Shown: positions 27,240-37,396, counted from the stretch's first letter. The stretch: 64,000 nt of DNA from Alphaproteobacteria bacterium (GCA_009995595.1 JAACPE010000007.1:1-64000), one strand, 5' to 3'. Notes: a model not told the origin generated them from the sequence alone. Translations and numbers: made by a program.

Positions 27240-28079
27240 ATGACAAAATGGATAGATGAGCTATATGCGCTTGGATATGTGCCGTATGTCGCAACCAGTA
27301 AGTATTTACTGCCTCATTTGAATTTAGAGCAGTTTGGCGGCCGTGAACAAATCGTCTTGATGGAAGATTCAAATTATCGTGACTTTCACGAAGCTTATCT
27401 TGTGTCCAATTCTCTCGCTTTTGGTAATCCAAATCTCAAAATGCCCAATTGGGTCTATATTGACTGCGTTCTTATGCAAAGCGCCGTTGTTGGTTTTGCG
27501 ATTCCTGTTTCAAAAGCGCCCGATGCTCTTGTAGAGCATTATGAGCGTGATCCTTATGTCGATCTTAAAAAACTCGATTTTATCCCTGTCAGCGGACAGA
27601 TTGCGTCCTTGGGTATGGACGGGCAAACTCTTGTTGGTTTTTCCCTGTTTTCACTCAATCGTCAGCTTGGCGATTTGCGTGTGTCGCAATTGGCAATACG
27701 GACAAAATTTGCCGCACTTGGCGTTTACCGCGCCGAGGAAAAAGCCGCGTTTTTGGGCATTTCACAATATGATAACGCGGCGCTAAAAATTCATGCCCGC
27801 TTTGGTGAAAAAATGTATATAGACCGCACCACAGCGCCGCTCCACCCGCTTAAGGATATGAGCTTTATTTACCGTATGAAAATTACGCTGGACGAAAATC
27901 GTGTTTTTAATACCGAGGATGATGACCAAAGCTATGACTTTTTGCTTAAATCTGATGATCTTGCGCTCAAAGAAAAAATGCAAAATGAAATTAATGCAGG
28001 AGCAAGCTTCCATATCGCGCCACCTGTCCATATTCAAAAGGGGGATGATTTATTCCTGCCTATTATAAAAGAGGATTAA
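27240..28079 (+). CDS. Conserved-looking protein of unknown function upstream of argG
   Basis: 279 residues, no signal peptide or membrane segment, mixed alpha/beta composition; not recognised. Notable stretches are LYALGYVPYVATSKYLLPHL near the N terminus and FIPVSGQIASLGMDGQTLVG in the middle. It ends one base before the ATG of argG, so the two are one transcript and the protein is likely soluble and linked to arginine synthesis or co-regulated with it. The short name-giving motifs of known arginine enzymes are absent. Confidence 0.75.
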   Translation: MTKWIDELYALGYVPYVATSKYLLPHLNLEQFGGREQIVLMEDSNYRDFHEAYLVSNSLAFGNPNLKMPNWVYIDCVLMQSAVVGFAIPVSKAPDALVEHYERDPYVDLKKLDFIPVSGQIASLGMDGQTLVGFSLFSLNRQLGDLRVSQLAIRTKFAALGVYRAEEKAAFLGISQYDNAALKIHARFGEKMYIDRTTAPLHPLKDMSFIYRMKITLDENRVFNTEDDDQSYDFLLKSDDLALKEKMQNEINAGASFHIAPPVHIQKGDDLFLPIIKED

Positions 28080-28080
28080 G

Positions 28081-29286
28081 ATGACAAACAAACATGATAA
28101 AGCCATCATTGCTTTTTCTGGTGGACTGGATACGTCCATGCTCGTGCCGTATATGCGTGAAAATTATGGCGTGAGCCACATTACGACCTGCGTCGTTGAT
28201 ACGGGCGCTATGACTGAGGCCGACAAAAAAGCTGTTGCCGACCGCGCCAAAGAAGTCAAATCAGATGAGCATGTTTATATTGATGCAACGCAGGCTTTTT
28301 ATGATGAGATTATAAAATATCTTATCTTTGGTAACGTCAGTCGCGATGGGTATCCGCTCTGTGTGGGCTCTGAACGCTTAATTCAGGCGCGTGAAACAAT
28401 ACGCTTCGCGTCCAAAAACAATATCTATTTAATGGCCCATGGCAGTACAGGAGCAGGAAACGATCAGTATCGTTTTGATCTCGTCGCTCATGTCGAAGGA
28501 AAAAATATTGAAAGCGTTGCCCCTGTACGTGAGTTCAATATCAAACGCGAGTTTTCGCAAAACTTCCTGAGAGAGCGTGGCATATCTGTATCCGATAAAG
28601 CCAAATATTCCTACAATGTTGGTTTATGGGGCGTGTCAATTGGCGGCGAAGAAACCCATCAAGCCCAAGGCCTCATTCCAGAGCACGCCTGGCATGGTCA
28701 GGTTGATACGCGTATCGACAGCGCAAAAGTTAAAATCACCTTTGAGCAAGGCGAGCCGATTGCAGTTGAGGTTGATGGTAAAACGACTGAAGGCGCAATT
28801 GACGTGATACGCACCCTAGGGCGTCTTGGCGGCGCCATGGGGATAGGACGTCATTACCATTTAGGCACTTCCATTCCGGGTAAAAAAGGCCGCTTGGCTT
28901 TTGAATCACCTGCCGCTGATATTCTGTATGAGGCACATCGTACCCTTGAAAAACACGTCATGACACAGTCGCAGATTTTCTTTAAACAAGGCGTGGCGCA
29001 GGAATTAGGGCGCTTAATTCATGAGGCCTATTTTTATGATCCTCTCGCAGATGATATTCGTGCGTTTTTGACCAGTTCTCAAAAACGGGTGAGCGGCGTT
29101 TGTACTGTTTATCTAAAACCGTACCGTATTGAATCGGTGACGGCAGATACACCTTACGATTTACTGACCGCTAGCGGCTCTCTCTATGGTGAGTTTTCAG
29201 ATTATTACGACGCCCGCGACGCCCAAGGGAGCGCAAAACTTCATGCTTATGAGCAATTATTATATGCAGGGCGAAAGAATAAATAA
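28081..29286 (+). CDS. argG: Argininosuccinate synthase
   Basis: 401 residues. The ATP-pyrophosphatase loop is AFSGGLDTSMLV (SGGxDTS). Further conserved signatures are HGSTGAGNDQYRFD and NVGLWGVSIGGEE. It joins citrulline and aspartate with ATP in arginine synthesis, in the cytoplasm. Directly follows the unknown gene at 27240 with one base between. Confidence 0.96.
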   Translation: MTNKHDKAIIAFSGGLDTSMLVPYMRENYGVSHITTCVVDTGAMTEADKKAVADRAKEVKSDEHVYIDATQAFYDEIIKYLIFGNVSRDGYPLCVGSERLIQARETIRFASKNNIYLMAHGSTGAGNDQYRFDLVAHVEGKNIESVAPVREFNIKREFSQNFLRERGISVSDKAKYSYNVGLWGVSIGGEETHQAQGLIPEHAWHGQVDTRIDSAKVKITFEQGEPIAVEVDGKTTEGAIDVIRTLGRLGGAMGIGRHYHLGTSIPGKKGRLAFESPAADILYEAHRTLEKHVMTQSQIFFKQGVAQELGRLIHEAYFYDPLADDIRAFLTSSQKRVSGVCTVYLKPYRIESVTADTPYDLLTASGSLYGEFSDYYDARDAQGSAKLHAYEQLLYAGRKNK

Positions 29287-29413
29287 CACTGCATAATTCG
29301 TGTTTTATATCGCTGTGTTAGGCGCCGTAGGAGTGTTGTATCACAAGATTTTAAGCGCTGGTTATCAAGCTAAAGCGCTCCAATCTGGTCTATAGAAGCA
29401 GAATGATTTTTTA

Positions 29414-29650
29414 TTAAACCGTCTTGTCGAGAACTCTTAAAAGCTCTTCGCTCTTTTCATTGGCTGTTTTAATGCTGGCAATATTGGCCTTATAACTGGC
29501 CTCAGCCGTAATAAGCTTTACAGCTTCTTCTGTTAAATCAACAGTGTCAACATTCGGGTTGGTCGCATTGGCGATTTTATTCGCACTAGCATCCACCTGC
29601 TTGCTCGCCGTTTGTAATCCCGATAATGCAGAATTTATGGCACTAATCAT
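29414..29650 (-). CDS. Mini flagellar rod/hook-like protein
   Basis: 78 residues that look like the two conserved terminal helices of flagellar rod/hook proteins joined directly: N-terminal SALSGLQTASKQVDASANKIAN and C-terminal DLTEEAVKLITAEASYKANI. The variable middle that gives rod proteins their shape is missing. No other flagellar gene is in the window. It may be a structural coiled coil borrowed from the FlgC/FlgE family or a remnant. Function unknown. Confidence 0.65.
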   Translation of the reverse strand: MISAINSALSGLQTASKQVDASANKIANATNPNVDTVDLTEEAVKLITAEASYKANIASIKTANEKSEELLRVLDKTV

Positions 29651-29710
29651 AATATTAGTATATCATAGGAAGTATTAAAGATTCATTATAAGTTTCATAG
29701 AGAATAAACC

Positions 29711-30196
29711 ATGATGCGATTACATAACCATTTGATTTTATTTGTTTTTTCTTTTTCCTTGATTGTGGGGTCGCCCTTGGCACACGCTGGGTCAGGCAAT
29801 TGGAGCTGGAGCAAACAGCATGATAATTACATGCCCATGCGCCATCAAAGCCCATACTTGGAGTATGAAAAGCACCTTCAAATCCCCCAATGGGACCATG
29901 AACAATGGGTCGCCGAAGACTGGCTTTCACAAAAGGCACACCCGATGGATTTAGTCGATGGCTGGTATAAAGCCAACATTATCAAAGAACAAACCTTTGA
30001 AGATGATCGCCCTGTCATGGTTGTTGGTCCTAACTTCTATCATTTGTCTGGCTACGACAAACGCCGCGTTGCCCATACGATTGACGTTATTTATGGCGTG
30101 ACAGCGCAAAAAGAAACGGGCTCATTTTACCTTATTGATTGGAAAACGAAGCACGAAATAGGGGTCTTTGATAAATACGGCTTGAGATTGCACTAA
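29711..30196 (+). CDS. Exported protein of unknown function
   Basis: 161 residues with a good signal peptide (HLILFVFSFSLIVGSPLAHA). The mature part is rich in Trp, His and Tyr (NWSWSKQHDNYMPMRHQSPY) and ends with a compact region (VIYGVTAQKETGSFYLIDW). Probably periplasmic. No family recognised. Divergent from the mini rod-like gene. Confidence 0.7.
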   Translation: MMRLHNHLILFVFSFSLIVGSPLAHAGSGNWSWSKQHDNYMPMRHQSPYLEYEKHLQIPQWDHEQWVAEDWLSQKAHPMDLVDGWYKANIIKEQTFEDDRPVMVVGPNFYHLSGYDKRRVAHTIDVIYGVTAQKETGSFYLIDWKTKHEIGVFDKYGLRLH

Positions 30197-30203
30197 GATC
30201 TTT

Positions 30204-31118
30204 TTAGAGCTTAGCTCGTATCCGATCTCCTGTGACTTTACCTTTGCGGCTTTCGCGCCAAATGATAAATATGTTTGACGCGATAACAATTCCTCCACCA
30301 ATCCAAATTGTGTGAGCGGGCCAATCACTCCATATCATCCAACCAAAAATCGTTGCCCAAATTATCCCTGAATAATTAAACACAGTCACAACGGCGGCGG
30401 GCGCATTTCCAAATGCAATAGAGAGAAGATATTGCGCGGCAAGCCCGCTAAAGCCTACAGCAATAAACAACGGTAACTCTGCCATTGTCGGCATGCTGGC
30501 AACAAATGGAAGCGGAATAGCGGCAACAAAAGTGCCTATGAGCACAAAGTAAAACGTAATTGTTTTTGGTTTTTCAGTCTTGCCCAGATACCGTAAAATA
30601 GTTTGCAACACCGCATGCATAGTTGCGGCGCTTAACGCCAGGGCCACACCAATCATATTAATTTCACCAGAAGGGCTGAGCATCACCAGTACGCCGATAA
30701 ACCCGATTAAAACCGCGCCCCAACGATAAATCCCGACTTTTTCTCCTAAAAAGAAAAATCCCAATATCGGTATTATAAGCGAGGCTGTAAATAAAAACGC
30801 CGTTGTATCAGCCATTGGCATGGCCGCAAATGCCGCAAAGGTTGTGATAAGGCTCACTGTGCCAATAATGGCGCGTGCGATAACGCCTTTTTTGCGGCTA
30901 TTAATCTTCATGATCTCACGTTTTTTGAGAATAAAAATCATGAATAAAAAGGGCAGGGTCGCAATCAGGTTACGATAGAACGCTATTTCGATCACATGGT
31001 GCGTTTCACTGAGTAATTTTGCAAAAACATTCATAACCGCCAACATAAAAAAAGCGGCTAATCCTGCGCTCATTCCTAAAATAATATTATCGTGGTGTTT
31101 TTTGTCTGAATTAATCAT
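30204..31118 (-). CDS. EamA/DMT-family transporter
   Basis: 304 residues with ten hydrophobic helices in two EamA halves (first half contains FLFTASLIIPILGFFFLGEK, second FNYSGIIWATIFGWMIW). Drug/metabolite transporters of this size export small metabolites or amino acids from the inner membrane. Substrate cannot be told. Divergent from the 31232 gene; convergent with the exported protein gene at 29711. Confidence 0.88.
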   Translation of the reverse strand: MINSDKKHHDNIILGMSAGLAAFFMLAVMNVFAKLLSETHHVIEIAFYRNLIATLPFLFMIFILKKREIMKINSRKKGVIARAIIGTVSLITTFAAFAAMPMADTTAFLFTASLIIPILGFFFLGEKVGIYRWGAVLIGFIGVLVMLSPSGEINMIGVALALSAATMHAVLQTILRYLGKTEKPKTITFYFVLIGTFVAAIPLPFVASMPTMAELPLFIAVGFSGLAAQYLLSIAFGNAPAAVVTVFNYSGIIWATIFGWMIWSDWPAHTIWIGGGIVIASNIFIIWRESRKGKVTGDRIRAKL

Positions 31119-31163
31119 AAGAAGAGTGCCGTTATCGAATTATTTTACGGTTTTTATGCTATA

Positions 31164-31188
31164 CTAATATTTCTATGAAAGATATTAG
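31164..31188. promoter_or_regulatory. Imperfect inverted repeat between divergent genes
   Basis: CTAATATTTC, a three-base spacer and GAAAGATATTAG form an inverted repeat with a small bulge, between the DMT transporter and the 31232 gene. Placement suits an operator; no known consensus was recognised. Confidence 0.25.
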
Positions 31189-31231
31189 CAGTATGCTGAT
31201 CTTATAATTTTTGACGAAAAGGATATTCGTT

Positions 31232-31729
31232 ATGGCGATACAAGGTTCACTTTCCATTCAATCAGTTCAGGCCGATATCACACAAATTTCGGCGCGATCT
31301 GATCGCACGGCGCTTGCCTATCAATCAGGATTGAAAGCGCCTGCACCATCGTTGCTTAATACCCAGGAATCACAAATTATTGATGATGTGAATATTTCAG
31401 ATGCCGCTTTGAAACAACTGGAAGATTCGCGCGCGCTTAATAATCAACTACAACGATATTTGGATTATTTGCGTGGTGAGGATAACCAAACAAGCGTGAC
31501 TATAACATCAAGAGATAATCGCCCAGAGGCCATTGCTGCTCGCGCTACAACAGTAGAAGCCAGCATTACAGCAGGTAAGATCAACAAAACCAATATTGAT
31601 ATTGATTTCACGCTTAATGATGACGGTGAATTGAATGAATTAACCGTCAAGGCGTCACAGACAACAACAGAATTTATCCGCGCTGAATATTCTTTAAACG
31701 ACACACAATTTTACGCTTTACGCCGTTAA
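31232..31729 (+). CDS. Soluble protein of unknown function
   Basis: Start at the ATG at 31232 (MAIQGSLSIQSVQADI), with AAGGA about 9 bases upstream; a TTG at 31211 has none. 165 residues, no membrane segment, rich in polar residues and short repeats of Ser/Thr/Ala. The first 40 residues resemble the amphipathic start of flagellar or secreted filament proteins only loosely. Not recognised. Followed by a strong bidirectional terminator. Confidence 0.65.
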   Translation: MAIQGSLSIQSVQADITQISARSDRTALAYQSGLKAPAPSLLNTQESQIIDDVNISDAALKQLEDSRALNNQLQRYLDYLRGEDNQTSVTITSRDNRPEAIAARATTVEASITAGKINKTNIDIDFTLNDDGELNELTVKASQTTTEFIRAEYSLNDTQFYALRR

Positions 31730-31747
31730 TCTAAATTTTGACAATAA

Positions 31748-31779
31748 AAAACGGCGCTTATTTATGTAAGCGCCGTTTT
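31748..31779. terminator. Bidirectional rho-independent terminator
   Basis: Perfect 13-base stem (AAAACGGCGCTTA with TAAGCGCCGTTTT) around a six-base loop TTTATG. The A-rich and T-rich flanks serve both strands: the end of the 31232 gene and the end of ilvC. Confidence 0.88.
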
Positions 31780-31804
31780 AATAATTACTGTTTTATCAAA
31801 AAGA

Positions 31805-32887
<1,083 letters not shown>

Positions 32888-32923
32888 TTAAAGTTTATGG
32901 TTAAAATAAGTAATTATGATGAT

Positions 32924-32968
32924 AAAAAAGCACCAAACGCCGCCAAAAGCAAGGGCTAAAGGGCGTTT
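32924..32968 (-). terminator. Possible terminator between the porin gene and ilvC
   Basis: On the minus strand AAACGCC pairs with GGCGTTT across a 20-base loop and is followed by GGTGC and six T (plus 32924-32929). The loop is long and the T run is not adjacent, so it is only a candidate. If real it separates ilvC from the upstream transcript. Confidence 0.4.
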
Positions 32969-33009
32969 TAAGGATAAAAATAGGAGAAACGAAATAATGT
33001 TTTAAAAAC

Positions 33010-34290
33010 TTAAAAGGTCACTTTTACGCCAGCTAAAAAAGTATGCGAAACAACGCCATTATCTGCGGTGACGCGCGGGCGAATAAGAGGAACAAAATCT
33101 AGATTATTAAGATATTCAAACCCAATTGAGACATTAGGGTGCAATCGCATTTCAATTCCTGCAACAGTTTGAATCATCTTCTCCCATTCGTCTCCCTCTT
33201 CCCCTTGAACACCCTCACTCCACATAAGCGAATAGGTCACAGGAATTTGCCAAATATAATCTCGATAACGACCTTGCAGTGTTAAGGCATGGACATGGGA
33301 ATCTGTAGCAGGCCATTTATCAACGGTACGTGTGAACTCTGCCATCAGGTCATATTTTGATGTGCTGTAAATCCCGTGAATATTATAAGCATTGGCCCAA
33401 TCACGATCTTGAAACCCATTCGATGGCGGATGATGGGCTAAACTACTGTCATATATTGTCCCACGTAAAAATCCTGCGCCTATTCTTAGACGGTGATCCG
33501 TTTCCACCATAAAATCTTTGGTGGCGTTCAAGGCAAAGTTCTCATAACCATTTTTGCCTTGGGGCGCGTTAAGGACACGATTACCTCTATCATTTTTGAT
33601 AAGACTGGCCGTTGCATGGACGCCATTATCAACATACCCAAGTTCAAAAAGAGGGTCGTCATCATTTTGCGCCCAAAAATAATGTGAATTATGGCTATGT
33701 GTAAACGGTGCGTAAGAGCTCATATCGCCAAACGAGACTGTTTTCTTACCAAATGCCAAATACATCGGAAACACATCAAGGTCACCAATCATAGCGTAAT
33801 ATTTTCTCCATTCTTGGCGCGATTGACCTGGATACGCATTTTCTGTGTATTCGCCTTGGGCAAATAAGGTTAGATAAGGCAGAGGCAAGATAAAATTAAT
33901 GGATGCATCATTCACAATATTCAACGTACCCGTATTGTCACTTGTATGGGCGGGCGGCAATCTTGAGAGGATCGGAAACTTTCCATCAGTGTTGGTCTTT
34001 TCAAAAAGAGATGTGCCAATAAAACGTCCACCAATTAAAAATTTATTATCAATGATCTCGTCATTTTGCCTTTTGATAAGGATTTGTGCGGCTTTATCCG
34101 TGACATGATTTTGACGGTCGAACAAAATTTCAGACGTTGGGCGGTTAAACCCAATAAACGGCGACATACCTTCATCTATGAATTCTTCTACCCCTTGCAC
34201 AGCATAAGAGGGGTGTCTTTGATCTGTTTGAGCTAAGCCCTCAGAAATGAATAAGAGATAAGTAAAGCCAGCAGAGAGAAGAAAACGCAT
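33010..34290 (-). CDS. Outer-membrane beta-barrel protein, LbtU-like
   Basis: 426 residues. A signal peptide (FLLSAGFTYLLFISEGLAQ) is followed by a mature chain with alternating polar/hydrophobic strands rich in Tyr/Gly/Asp and the terminal phenylalanine typical of outer-membrane barrels (LAGVKVTF). The strand-like repeats (YLTLFAQGEYTENAY, DLMAEFTRTVDKW, SIGFEYLNNLDF) suggest 16 or more strands. The overall layout resembles LbtU siderophore porins, but that match is from memory and weak. It sits inside the ilv gene group with a lipoprotein gene behind it. Confidence 0.7.
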   Translation of the reverse strand: MRFLLSAGFTYLLFISEGLAQTDQRHPSYAVQGVEEFIDEGMSPFIGFNRPTSEILFDRQNHVTDKAAQILIKRQNDEIIDNKFLIGGRFIGTSLFEKTNTDGKFPILSRLPPAHTSDNTGTLNIVNDASINFILPLPYLTLFAQGEYTENAYPGQSRQEWRKYYAMIGDLDVFPMYLAFGKKTVSFGDMSSYAPFTHSHNSHYFWAQNDDDPLFELGYVDNGVHATASLIKNDRGNRVLNAPQGKNGYENFALNATKDFMVETDHRLRIGAGFLRGTIYDSSLAHHPPSNGFQDRDWANAYNIHGIYSTSKYDLMAEFTRTVDKWPATDSHVHALTLQGRYRDYIWQIPVTYSLMWSEGVQGEEGDEWEKMIQTVAGIEMRLHPNVSIGFEYLNNLDFVPLIRPRVTADNGVVSHTFLAGVKVTF

Positions 34291-34309
34291 TTTAAAATCA
34301 ATTCAACAA

Positions 34310-34735
34310 TTATTGGCCCATTGCTTTATCGATAGTTTCAGTGAGTTTCAAAAATTCATCAAACCCGCCTTGGATACGCCCATCAACTTTACCTGTGATT
34401 TCACCATCTATATCCACTTGAATAATCAGGGCTTTATGTGATGTCTTCATAAAACCCCATTGCTCAAGAAACAGACAGCTGTAAGTTTTGTCAATTTCAA
34501 TCCACCCATCTTTTTCAAAAATAGTAAGGGCAATACTGCGAAGTTTTCCATCATCTTGTGTTTTTTCAAAAGAAAACTCTTCCTTTTTTACCTCAATAAT
34601 TTCTTTGGGAGAAATTAACGAAGACACTGCCGCTTTACAGCCTTTAACCATCTTAGCATCAGCCTGTTCCTGAGAAGTGCAAGCGATAAGAGGAAAAAAT
34701 GACATTAAAATAAGCGCTGTAAAAAATTTAGGCAA
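34310..34735 (-). CDS. Small lipoprotein of unknown function
   Basis: 141 residues with a lipoprotein signal ending in the lipobox LIAC (SFFPLIACTSQEQADAK). The mature part is small and mixed alpha/beta (EVKKEEFSFEKTQ, ALTIFEKDGWIEIDK). No family recognised. It lies 21 bases after ilvH and 19 bases before the barrel gene, so it is probably in the ilv transcript. Confidence 0.7.
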   Translation of the reverse strand: MPKFFTALILMSFFPLIACTSQEQADAKMVKGCKAAVSSLISPKEIIEVKKEEFSFEKTQDDGKLRSIALTIFEKDGWIEIDKTYSCLFLEQWGFMKTSHKALIIQVDIDGEITGKVDGRIQGGFDEFLKLTETIDKAMGQ

Positions 34736-34756
34736 TAAAGCCTCCCAAGATTATCG

Positions 34757-35314
34757 TTAAATCGTTTTTGGTCCGCGCATCAGAGCAACAATCCCCGTAC
34801 GCGTCACATTCGTAAGGCCCATAGGTTTCATTATATTAATGAAATTTGTGACCGTCTGTGCATCACCTGTTACCTCGAAAATCAAGGATTCATCGGTAAC
34901 ATCAACAATCTCGGCATCAAAAGCTTTTGCTTTTTCAATCGCGGCGTCATGCTTATCTTTTTCTCGCACAATTTTTATAAGCGCCACTTCTGATGATACA
35001 TGCGGCCCAGAAACTGTTAAATCCACCACTTTATGGACAGGGACAAGCCTGCCCAGTTGGTGTTTGATTTGGTCGATGACTTGCGGCGTGCCTGTGCTCA
35101 CAACTGTGATGCGCGATAAGTTTTTTTCATGATCAATCTCAGCAACAGTTAAGCTTTCGATGTTATAACCACGGCCTGAAAAGAGGCCAATAACGCGTGC
35201 CAAAACCCCAGGTTCGTTATCAACAATAATCGCAAGCGTGTGACTTTCGATGGTTTCATCCTCTGGGGCATCACCATAAACGCTTTTATTTTCTTTTTTC
35301 TCTTGTTCAGTCAT
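34757..35314 (-). CDS. ilvH: Acetolactate synthase small (regulatory) subunit
   Basis: 185 residues. An ACT domain starts at about residue 25 (LAIIVDNEPGVLARVIGLFSGRGY, shown in part; NIESLTVA is the second half of the motif) and a C-terminal half carries EVALIKI and EVTGDAQTVTNF. It binds valine and controls the large subunit encoded just upstream, two bases away. Name ilvH or ilvN is used for this subunit. Confidence 0.95.
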   Translation of the reverse strand: MTEQEKKENKSVYGDAPEDETIESHTLAIIVDNEPGVLARVIGLFSGRGYNIESLTVAEIDHEKNLSRITVVSTGTPQVIDQIKHQLGRLVPVHKVVDLTVSGPHVSSEVALIKIVREKDKHDAAIEKAKAFDAEIVDVTDESLIFEVTGDAQTVTNFINIMKPMGLTNVTRTGIVALMRGPKTI

Positions 35315-35316
35315 GC

Positions 35317-37128
35317 CTATACCAGTTTCTTATCAAATTGCTTGGCATCTGCAGCCAAGATCATTTCATTATGCGCTTTTCCTGAAGGAATCATAGGGAA
35401 ACAATTTTCTGACTGACAGACACAGACATCAACAATAGTGACCTTGTCTGTTACCAGCATTCTTTCAATAACATCATCAAGCTGATCAGGTGTTTCCGCG
35501 CGTAGACCAATCCCGCCATAGGCTTCAGCTAACTTCACAAAATCAGGAAGGCTCTCGCTATAACTGCTTGAATAACGCTCCCCATGAAGTAATTCTTGCC
35601 ATTGACGCACCATGCCCATCCATTGATTGTTCAGGATAAAGATTTTTACGGGTAACCTATACTGCACGGCTGTGCTCATTTCCTGAATATTCATCAAGAT
35701 AGAGGCCTCACCCGCCACATCAATAACAAGTCCATCTGGATTACCAAGCTGCGTACCAATTGCAGCAGGTAGGCCGTACCCCATAGTCCCAAGGCCGCCT
35801 GATGTCATCCAACGATTAGGCTTGTTGAACGGTAAAAACTGCGCCGCCCACATTTGGTGCTGACCAACTTCTGTTGTAATAAAAGTATCTTTCCCTGATT
35901 TTGCAAGGTGATGACGTAGACGCTCAAGCGCATATTGTGGCTTAATAATGTGACTACTATTGTTATAACTTAAGCATTTCACATCACGCCATTCATCAAT
36001 CTGGCTCCACCATGCATGAAGCGCGTCGTGATCAGGCTTGCAGTTTTGCTCTTTCCATACATCCATCATGGCTTTAATCGCTTGTCCCGCATCACCGACA
36101 ATCGCCAGATCAACATGGATGATTTTATTGATAGAGCTTGGATCAATATCGACATGGATTTTCTTGGAATGAGGGGAGAATTTTTTGATATCCCCTGTCA
36201 CGCGGTCATCAAAGCGTGCGCCAATATTAATCATGACATCGCAATCATGCATCGCCCAGTTTGCCTCATACGTGCCGTGCATACCAAGCATACCAAGCCA
36301 TTGATCTTCATGGGCAGGAAAGCAACCTAAGCCCATGAGTGTGCTGGTAATCGGATAGCCCGTTAATTTCACAAATTCGGTTAAGTCTTTACTAGCCTGC
36401 GGCCCCGCATTAATTACCCCGCCACCAGTATAGAAAACAGGTTTCTTTGCACCCGCGATAAGCGCAACAGCTTCTCTGATTTTCTCCATGTCTGGCTTGG
36501 TTTGCGGCTGATACATATGAGTTGACGCTTTGGCTTTGGGGACGTATTCCCCTTCGGCAAACTGCACGTCTTTTGGCAGATCAATCAAAACAGGACCGGG
36601 GCGACCACTACGGCAAACGTGGAAGGCTTCATGAATGACGTTTGATAAATTTTTCACATCTTTCACAAGGTAATTATGTTTTGTGCAAGGGCGTGTAATA
36701 CCCGTTGTGTCAGCCTCTTGAAACGCATCATTTCCAATTAAGAATGTCGGTACTTGGCCTGTGATACAAATAAGGGGAATTGAATCAAGAAGCGCGTCCG
36801 TTAATCCCGTGACCGCGTTTGTAGCGCCAGGGCCACTCGTTACTAAGATAACGCCGGGCTTGCCTGTTGATCTGGCGTAGCCTTCGGCGGCATGCGCCGC
36901 ACCTTGTTCGTGGCGGCATAAAATATGCCTGATTTTATCTTGTTGAAACAGTGCGTCATAAATTGGTAAAACCGCACCGCCCGGATATCCAAAAATCGTA
37001 TCCACGCCTTGTTCAATTAACGCTTCAATCACCATCTGCGCGCCGCTTAAAATCTTGGCTGGTTCAGGTTGATTTGTTGTTGATGTGGTGTCCGTTTGCA
37101 CCGATCCCATAGCTTGAGCCATCGTCAT
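35317..37128 (-). CDS. ilvB: Acetolactate synthase large (catalytic) subunit
   Basis: Start at the ATG at 37128, with AAGGGTG 7 bases upstream; the longer frame to 37197 would pass through the terminator stem. 603 residues. ThDP-binding half motifs: the catalytic glutamate region FGYPGGAVLPIYDAL and the GDG-type region VIDVAGEASILMN, where the usual GDG reads AGE, followed by NNQWMG. It condenses pyruvate with pyruvate or 2-oxobutyrate, using ThDP, Mg and FAD, as first step to Val/Leu/Ile. Regulated by the attenuator at 37473-37584. Confidence 0.95.
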   Translation of the reverse strand: MTMAQAMGSVQTDTTSTTNQPEPAKILSGAQMVIEALIEQGVDTIFGYPGGAVLPIYDALFQQDKIRHILCRHEQGAAHAAEGYARSTGKPGVILVTSGPGATNAVTGLTDALLDSIPLICITGQVPTFLIGNDAFQEADTTGITRPCTKHNYLVKDVKNLSNVIHEAFHVCRSGRPGPVLIDLPKDVQFAEGEYVPKAKASTHMYQPQTKPDMEKIREAVALIAGAKKPVFYTGGGVINAGPQASKDLTEFVKLTGYPITSTLMGLGCFPAHEDQWLGMLGMHGTYEANWAMHDCDVMINIGARFDDRVTGDIKKFSPHSKKIHVDIDPSSINKIIHVDLAIVGDAGQAIKAMMDVWKEQNCKPDHDALHAWWSQIDEWRDVKCLSYNNSSHIIKPQYALERLRHHLAKSGKDTFITTEVGQHQMWAAQFLPFNKPNRWMTSGGLGTMGYGLPAAIGTQLGNPDGLVIDVAGEASILMNIQEMSTAVQYRLPVKIFILNNQWMGMVRQWQELLHGERYSSSYSESLPDFVKLAEAYGGIGLRAETPDQLDDVIERMLVTDKVTIVDVCVCQSENCFPMIPSGKAHNEMILAADAKQFDKKLV

Positions 37129-37129
37129 T

Positions 37130-37396
37130 TTATTCACCCTTTTTATTATTATTTTGTTGTACCTTATTACCGCCAAAAAACAAGCCCGCTTGACCATAAA
37201 AGGTCAAGCTGGCTTTTAAAAACAATTGGAGGTTGCTTTGGGGTAAAGCGTTCTTTTTACCCATAAAAACAGTAATTAACTTTGGAATACACTTTATTAT
37301 GGTCATATAATTATAAAAATAACAAGAAAAAATACTTAATATTATAATAATTGAAATATAATTATAAGAAATAGTCGAAAATTCCAGATTTTCCAT
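37130..37396 (-). other. Ile-rich leader-type ORF between the attenuator and ilvB
   Basis: An ATG at 37396, preceded by AGGA about 9 bases upstream, opens an 88-codon frame whose first part is very rich in isoleucine (YNYISIIIILSIF, then MTIIKCIPKLI). The frame reads through the second terminator hairpin (37182-37215) and its stop ends one base before the ilvB start. That would let translation alter the hairpin and couple to ilvB. It may equally be a chance frame in an A+T-rich leader. Confidence 0.35.
37175..37215 (-). terminator. Second terminator hairpin upstream of ilvB
   Basis: On the minus strand a 14-base stem with one mismatch (37182-37195 with 37202-37215; AAGCC-c-GCTTGACC on the plus strand) is followed by TTGTTTTTT. 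It is about 50 bases before the ilvB start, so it would stop transcripts unless opened. Confidence 0.7.
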
